Shown in pieces: positions 12,614 to 15,881 of a stretch of 15,881 nucleotides of DNA. The translations under genes and the position numbers were made by a program. The notes beneath the pieces are model-generated. The model saw only the letters and a list, made by a program, of their open reading frames with translations, had not been told where the DNA came from and searched no databases. The stretch comes from an uncultured Clostridia bacterium. Its GTDB lineage: Bacteria > Bacillota > Clostridia > TANB77 > CAG-508. The DNA lies in NCBI GenBank assembly GCA_934167435.1, contig CAKPKZ010000026.1:1-15881 (forward strand), in the 5' to 3' direction. Positions within the stretch are counted from its first letter, which is position 1. Every line of letters starts with the position of its first letter.

Positions 12614-13639
12614 TTATTTTTCATTTTGTTTTTTTATTGTTTTATAATTATTTAAATTTTCATAAGAATATCCTATCAATATATTTGGATTTTTCTTTGA
12701 CATTTTTTCAATAATTTCAGAATATATTTCATCTTCTTTCATTTTTATTGAAGCTGTTGTATATTTTTTTCCATTTTTTAAATGTATTATAATATTAGAT
12801 TTATTAGTTATTTTATAATAAGAGTTTCCCCATTTTGTTTTAGTATTATGTGAAATATATACCCAAGCAATATCAGAATACTCATTTGCAATCATGCCTA
12901 TATCCATAGAAACAAAATATCTATCTAACAAAAGTATTTTTGTTTTTGAATATTCATTTATTTCAGGTTGTAATAATTCATTTTTAAAATCTTCTTTATC
13001 TATATGTTTCAAAGAATTTTTTATATTTATATATCCTCTTATAATAACTATAAAATAAAGTAATGCTATAATTCCTGCAACAATACAACATAGCTCTGCA
13101 ATTACAATAATTACTGCATATGGTGTTAAAGTATTTTCATTTAAATATGTAGTACCAAAATACTTATTATAATTGAATCTGTTAAGATTTATATTATCAT
13201 AACTTTCATTAAATTCATCTATAATTATATTTTCCAACTCATTTGATACATTAGCCAATCTTCCCAAAACTAAATACGAAAAATTATCTGGATGCTTTTC
13301 ATGTTCATCACAAATTGTTTGGTATGTTGTTTTTTTCAATTGTACTATATACATATAATTATTTTCGTCATAAACAACATAATATTCATTAGTTGCACTG
13401 TCTATTGTTTCAACAGCAATCAAATATGGCACATCTACTATTTTTATATAAACAAATTTTCCTGGTTCTTCTTCATTGTTTGTTATAACTGTTGCATAGT
13501 TTTCAGCTTTCTCTAATAGCCCCTCACTTTTTCTGCTTTTATAGTAATGTGTTGTTATTACAGAAACTATTACTAAAAAAATGCATATTATAAAAATAAT
13601 TATGCTTGATTTATTATATTTTAAGATTTTCTTTAGCAT
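12614..13639 (-). CDS. Two-pass membrane protein, possibly DUF6709-like
   Basis: 341 residues with AAAGGGGG just before the ATG. A first membrane segment (about 11-30) and a second (about 175-200) enclose an extracytoplasmic domain of about 140 residues with an ATVITNNEEEPGKFVYIKI strand and a tyrosine-rich middle. The last 140 residues are cytoplasmic and contain repeating beta strands and GKKYTTASIKMKEDEIYSEI. The topology resembles DUF6709-type proteins of clostridial toxin-immunity loci, though I am not certain. The following gene's start lies 19 bp after its stop, so the two probably form one transcript and may interact at the membrane. Confidence 0.7.
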   Translation of the reverse strand: MLKKILKYNKSSIIIFIICIFLVIVSVITTHYYKSRKSEGLLEKAENYATVITNNEEEPGKFVYIKIVDVPYLIAVETIDSATNEYYVVYDENNYMYIVQLKKTTYQTICDEHEKHPDNFSYLVLGRLANVSNELENIIIDEFNESYDNINLNRFNYNKYFGTTYLNENTLTPYAVIIVIAELCCIVAGIIALLYFIVIIRGYINIKNSLKHIDKEDFKNELLQPEINEYSKTKILLLDRYFVSMDIGMIANEYSDIAWVYISHNTKTKWGNSYYKITNKSNIIIHLKNGKKYTTASIKMKEDEIYSEIIEKMSKKNPNILIGYSYENLNNYKTIKKQNEK

Positions 13640-13709
13640 TTCTTCCCCCTTTATTTCTATATTTTTTTACTCTATAATTAAATTTACATTTCAGAATACC
13701 TTCACATCT

Positions 13710-13745
13710 TTATATTACAGATTTTCTATTATAATCTGTAATTCT
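13710..13745 (-). pseudogene. Remnant of a second SUFU gene (last 11 codons)
   Basis: The minus strand reads RITDYNRKSVI then TAA, almost identical to the last residues of the SUFU gene at 5369-5995 (EITDYNRKSVI). Nothing else of that gene remains. It lies only 3 bp beyond the stop of the broken DUF4272 gene, whereas in the intact pair the whole SUFU gene lies downstream of DUF4272. Confidence 0.75.
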
Positions 13746-13748
13746 ATC

Positions 13749-14303
13749 TTAAGTATCTAATGAAATATCATACCAGTCTTGTGTTTCACTTATAATCCAT
13801 TCTAATCCTCTTCTTCTTTCAATAACAACACTTGGATTTAAGTTACCAATTGATGTTTCTTATTTTATTCTTTTTTCAACACAAGCCCAATGATATCTGT
13901 AATATAGGTCTAGCATATCCAAAATTTCATTTATATCTCTCAATTTACAATTATTTTTAAAATCCTCATATGAATTACTTTTATTGAATAATTGTATAGC
14001 ATAATTACAATCACATACATCACTTGCATCATATATATATCCATAAATGTATTTGAAAAGAAACGACACATTCCATTAGCTTGTCCTCTATAGTAATTTT
14101 CATCACTTGATTTATTAGTATTAACATTAACAATATTTCCATTAATATTTATTGCTATAAAATGCCATTACAGTTTATTTCATAATCTGAAAAATGTTTT
14201 TTATTTCATTTAATAGCATTTCATAATTGCAGTCTACACCATATAGTGTAATATTTTTTTAGATTTTTGGTTGTTCTGTTTTTGTTTTATTAAATAATCC
14301 CAT
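13749..14303 (-). pseudogene. Broken DUF4272 paralogue
   Basis: The C-terminal half (13749 to about 14035) is closely similar to 6071-6360 at the DNA level, with DASDVCDCNYAI, LDLYYRYHWACVEKRIK and the DWYDISLDT end, but a TAA replaces the codon after KRIK. The N-terminus at 14303 reads MGLFNKTKTEQPKI then stop, similar to the start of the intact gene. Between them, in shifting frames, lie LYGVDCNYEMLLNEIKNIF and FIAININGNIVNV with NYYRGQANGMCRFFSNTF, which look like the N-terminal domain of long-form DUF4272 proteins that the intact gene lacks. At least three stops or shifts and one deletion are present. Confidence 0.8.
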
Positions 14304-14402
14304 ATTTTCAACACATTTCATTTTTTATTTTAAATTACATGTTCCCATTTTATTTTATAAATATTGTCGTATTATTTTTACTGCTTCATTATATTATTTT
14401 GA

Positions 14403-14627
14403 TTAACCATTTACAAGCTGATCATATATGTATTCACAAGCTTCAAATTCAGTTTCGAAAAACATATTCGTTGTTTTTACTCCTCTTTCGGAATAATATA
14501 CATTCCATTTGCCATCTTTGTGTTCCAAGCAAAATCTTTCATCATCTCTTCCTTTGTTGTCCAAATTATATAGGAAATCTGGAACACCTGCTTTTTTTAG
14601 TTTTTTTCTCAATGTACACACATCCAT
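14403..14627 (-). CDS. Small conserved-looking protein, 74 residues
   Basis: The ATG at 14627 follows GGAGG by 10 nt. The product MDVCTLRKKLKKAGVPDF continues with RDDERFCLEHKDGKWNVYYSERGVKT and FEACEYIYDQL. The pattern (short helix, two strands with WNVYYSERG, final helix) is a small domain that I have seen in clostridial immunity neighbourhoods, but I cannot name a family. It is apparently intact, unlike everything around it. A longer frame from 14810 exists only because a truncated upstream gene happens to read into it. Confidence 0.65.
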   Translation of the reverse strand: MDVCTLRKKLKKAGVPDFLYNLDNKGRDDERFCLEHKDGKWNVYYSERGVKTTNMFFETEFEACEYIYDQLVNG

Positions 14628-14810
14628 CTTTTTTTTTCCTCCAATTTTATAAAAAAATTTTACAATAATATGAATGTATTGATTATTCTCAATTTTCTGT
14701 TTTATTTCTGATATAGGTATGTTTTGATATTTTCTTATAATCATAATACATTTTGCAGGAATGTTTGTTGTATTAATCTTTATTCCTATTATAGAATCTT
14801 CATTTTCCAT
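14628..14810 (-). pseudogene. Truncated upstream gene reading into the 74-residue gene
   Basis: The frame from the ATG at 14810 encodes MENEDSIIGIKINTTNIPAK followed by a helical segment (ISEIKQKIENNQYIHIIVK), then FFYKIGGKKK, which is translated intergenic DNA containing the GGAGG site of the next gene. The N-terminal part looks like the start of a separate alpha/beta protein whose 3' part was deleted, leaving an in-frame join. No good Shine-Dalgarno site precedes it. Confidence 0.5.
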
Positions 14811-14857
14811 TTATCTATCTTTTTCCTTTTTCATTATTTCTTTATATTCTTCTTACG

Positions 14858-15268
14858 TTAATATTTTTCCCACAAACCATAATGCAATTCTTCAAATCCA
14901 GCTTTATACATAATTTTACCATCTGGAGATGAAATATAATACAATGTTGGTTTATCTTCTCCATTTACTCTATATGTTCCTAATATGCATAAAACTCCTT
15001 TATAATTTATATTCAATGTTTTACCTTCCCAATATTCATAGTATTTCTTTGATTTTTATTACTTTTTTTAAATCAAATTTCTTACTAAAATACTCTATAA
15101 TATTTTTCAATATATTTAATTTTTATGTATCTTAACACCCTGTTCATAACAAAAAATTAATAAAATCTCTTAAATATGGTTCTTCTATAATTCTTATGAA
15201 TGTAGCAAAATGTGTGTTAATTCCATATTTTTCTTTATTTTCCTTGTTTTAAGTGTAGTTGTATACAT
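14858..15268 (-). pseudogene. Decayed gene of about 136 codons, family unknown
   Basis: It begins with GGGTGAGAATAA and ATG at 15268 and ends at TAA 14858, but the coding frame shifts at least three times. Recognisable pieces in order are MYTTTL; YGINTHFATFIRIIEEPYL with RDFINFL; NIIEYFSKKFDLKKVIKI; and YYEYWEGKTLNINYKGVLC, GTYRVNGEDKPTLYYISSPDG and YKAGFEELHYGLWEKY. The C-terminal piece is a clean beta-rich domain. A consensus promoter lies 96 bp upstream, so RNA may still be made. The family is not recognised; position suggests another immunity gene. Confidence 0.65.
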
Positions 15269-15363
15269 TTATTCTCACCCTTCTTAACTTCTTTATTTTA
15301 TAACCATTAATACTAATTATGTTTCATCATTTAAATTACTATTTTCTTTAATTTCTATTTTAG

Positions 15364-15391
15364 ATTATATCACACTATGAACTTATGTCAA
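15364..15391 (-). promoter_or_regulatory. Promoter of the decayed gene
   Basis: On the minus strand, TTGACA (15391-15386), a 16-bp spacer and TATAAT (15369-15364) with an extended -10 TG. Confidence 0.75.
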
Positions 15392-15420
15392 ATTTCACTT
15401 TTTAAAATTACTCTTTATAC

Positions 15421-15474
15421 AATTAACCGAAATCACTCCATAAACTAGTAGTAATATAGTGATTTAAGTTAATT
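15421..15474. repeat. Long interrupted inverted repeat
   Basis: Arms AATTAACCGAAATCACT (15421-15437) and AGTGATTTAAGTTAATT (15458-15474) pair over 15 of 17 positions, with one 2-nt mismatch and a 20-nt centre. It lacks a T-tract on the plus strand. It could be an operator, a weak terminator of the fragment upstream, or the end of a lost element. Confidence 0.55.
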
Positions 15475-15485
15475 ATGCTAAAACA

Positions 15486-15701
15486 TTAAATTATTTTTAA
15501 TAATTCAATACTATCAACAAATCCATTTCTATAATACTTTTCACACCAATAGTCAAAATAATCCATATAATTCTTATCAAGTAAATCAAGTTGTATCATC
15601 ACGTATTTTTTATTTTGAATTGGTATATTCTTTAATATCCTTTCAGTAATTTCATCATATTGTATATAATGTTTCTTATCTTCAGCATTTTTTAGAATTT
15701 T
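15486..15701 (-). pseudogene. C-terminal fragment of an unidentified gene
   Basis: An open frame of about 71 codons without a start codon or binding site, bounded by TGA at 15702-15704 and ending in TAA at 15486. It includes KKHYIQYDEITERILKNIPI, KKYVMIQLDLLDKNYMDYF and WCEKYYRNGFVDSIELLK. The sequence is clearly protein-like and ends naturally, so the 5' part has been removed, with the breakpoint next to the tRNA terminator. Confidence 0.6.
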
Positions 15702-15712
15702 TCAGAATATAA

Positions 15713-15757
15713 AAAAATATGCTATTCTCTAATTTTCTTAGAAAATAGCATATTTTT
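15713..15757. terminator. Strong terminator downstream of tRNA-Pro
   Basis: AAAAATATGCTATT (15713-15726) pairs with AATAGCATATTTTT (15744-15757), with an inner TCTAA/TTAGA stem. On the minus strand it is followed by T7, so it ends the tRNA transcript; it also works in the other direction. Confidence 0.9.
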
Positions 15758-15811
15758 ATGTTTTTGAATTTCAATAAATTCTCTTGACTTTTTGCAGAAT
15801 TGCAAAAAATA

Positions 15812-15881
15812 TGGTCGAGGTGACAGGGATCGAACCTGCGACCTCATGGTCCCAAACCACGCGCGCTACCAACTGCGCTAC
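15812..15881 (-). tRNA. tRNA-Pro (anticodon UGG), 5' end cut by the window
   Basis: The minus strand shows the D arm (GCGCAGTTGGTAGCGC), the anticodon arm CGTGG-TTTGGGA-CCATG with anticodon UGG at 15852-15854, the GGTTCGATCCC T arm, the 3' acceptor strand CACCTCG with discriminator A, and an encoded CCA. Only about 6 bases of the 5' acceptor strand lie beyond the window. The lack of island-type decay suggests this is resident chromosome. Confidence 0.95.

Noticed and set aside
13860..14069. A 69-codon open frame as a real gene
   Set aside because: It is the middle of the broken DUF4272 copy, closed by a stop within the conserved block and with an N-terminus made from a shifted frame.
15812..15881. 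tRNA-Pro 3' end as an integration (att) site for the island
   Set aside because: No second copy of the tRNA 3' end was seen elsewhere in the window, and the only recombinase is a distant relic; the other border could lie outside.

Overview
The window looks like an accessory island from a very AT-rich (low-GC) Firmicute, most likely a member of the Clostridia. The reasons are strong Shine-Dalgarno sites (GGAGG type) with ATG, GTG and TTG starts, sigma-A promoters with 16-17 bp spacers, U-tract terminators, a bacterial group II intron end, and immunity families (SUFU, SMI1/KNR4, DUF4272, DUF6985) typical of clostridial polyimmunity loci. No 16S or core protein gene is present, so species cannot be told.

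Layout. (1) 1-75: 3' end (domains V and VI) of a group II intron whose body lies outside the window, followed by about 550 bp of AT-rich DNA with two leftward promoters and several hairpins. (2) 629-1212: a 584-bp cassette with one rightward gene for an unrecognised 110-residue protein and its own terminator. A base-for-base identical copy lies in the same orientation at 10192-10775. (3) 1499-4078: a leftward three-gene operon for nucleotide turnover: a HAD 5'-nucleotidase fused to a nucleoside hydrolase, a histidine phosphatase and an HD phosphohydrolase. A divergent 52-residue gene (4244-4402) lies beside its promoter. (4) 4464-9558: a leftward polyimmunity operon of ten small genes with a promoter at 9614-9642 and a bidirectional terminator at 4422-4447. 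It includes SMI1/KNR4, DUF4272 and SUFU members; no toxin gene is visible. (5) 9805-10110: the broken N-terminal part of a tyrosine recombinase. (6) 10798-13639: a second set of leftward genes, with one immunity-like gene, a DUF6985 gene split by one stop codon, a decayed fragment, and two overlapping membrane-protein genes. (7) 13710-15701: a graveyard of broken immunity-type genes with one apparently intact 74-residue gene. (8) 15713-15881: the terminator and most of a leftward tRNA-Pro(UGG) gene, which appears to be the start of normal chromosome.

How it fits together. The region behaves like a polyimmunity island: many unrelated orphan immunity genes kept in operons without cognate toxins, presumably protecting against contact-dependent or secreted toxins of neighbours. 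Decay increases towards the tRNA-Pro end. The two identical cassettes bracket about 9 kb containing the nucleotide operon and most intact immunity genes, so this block could be deleted or amplified by homologous recombination. The cassette protein and the nucleotide operon are the parts least explained by known systems. All functional assignments come from motif recognition by eye; no database search was possible.
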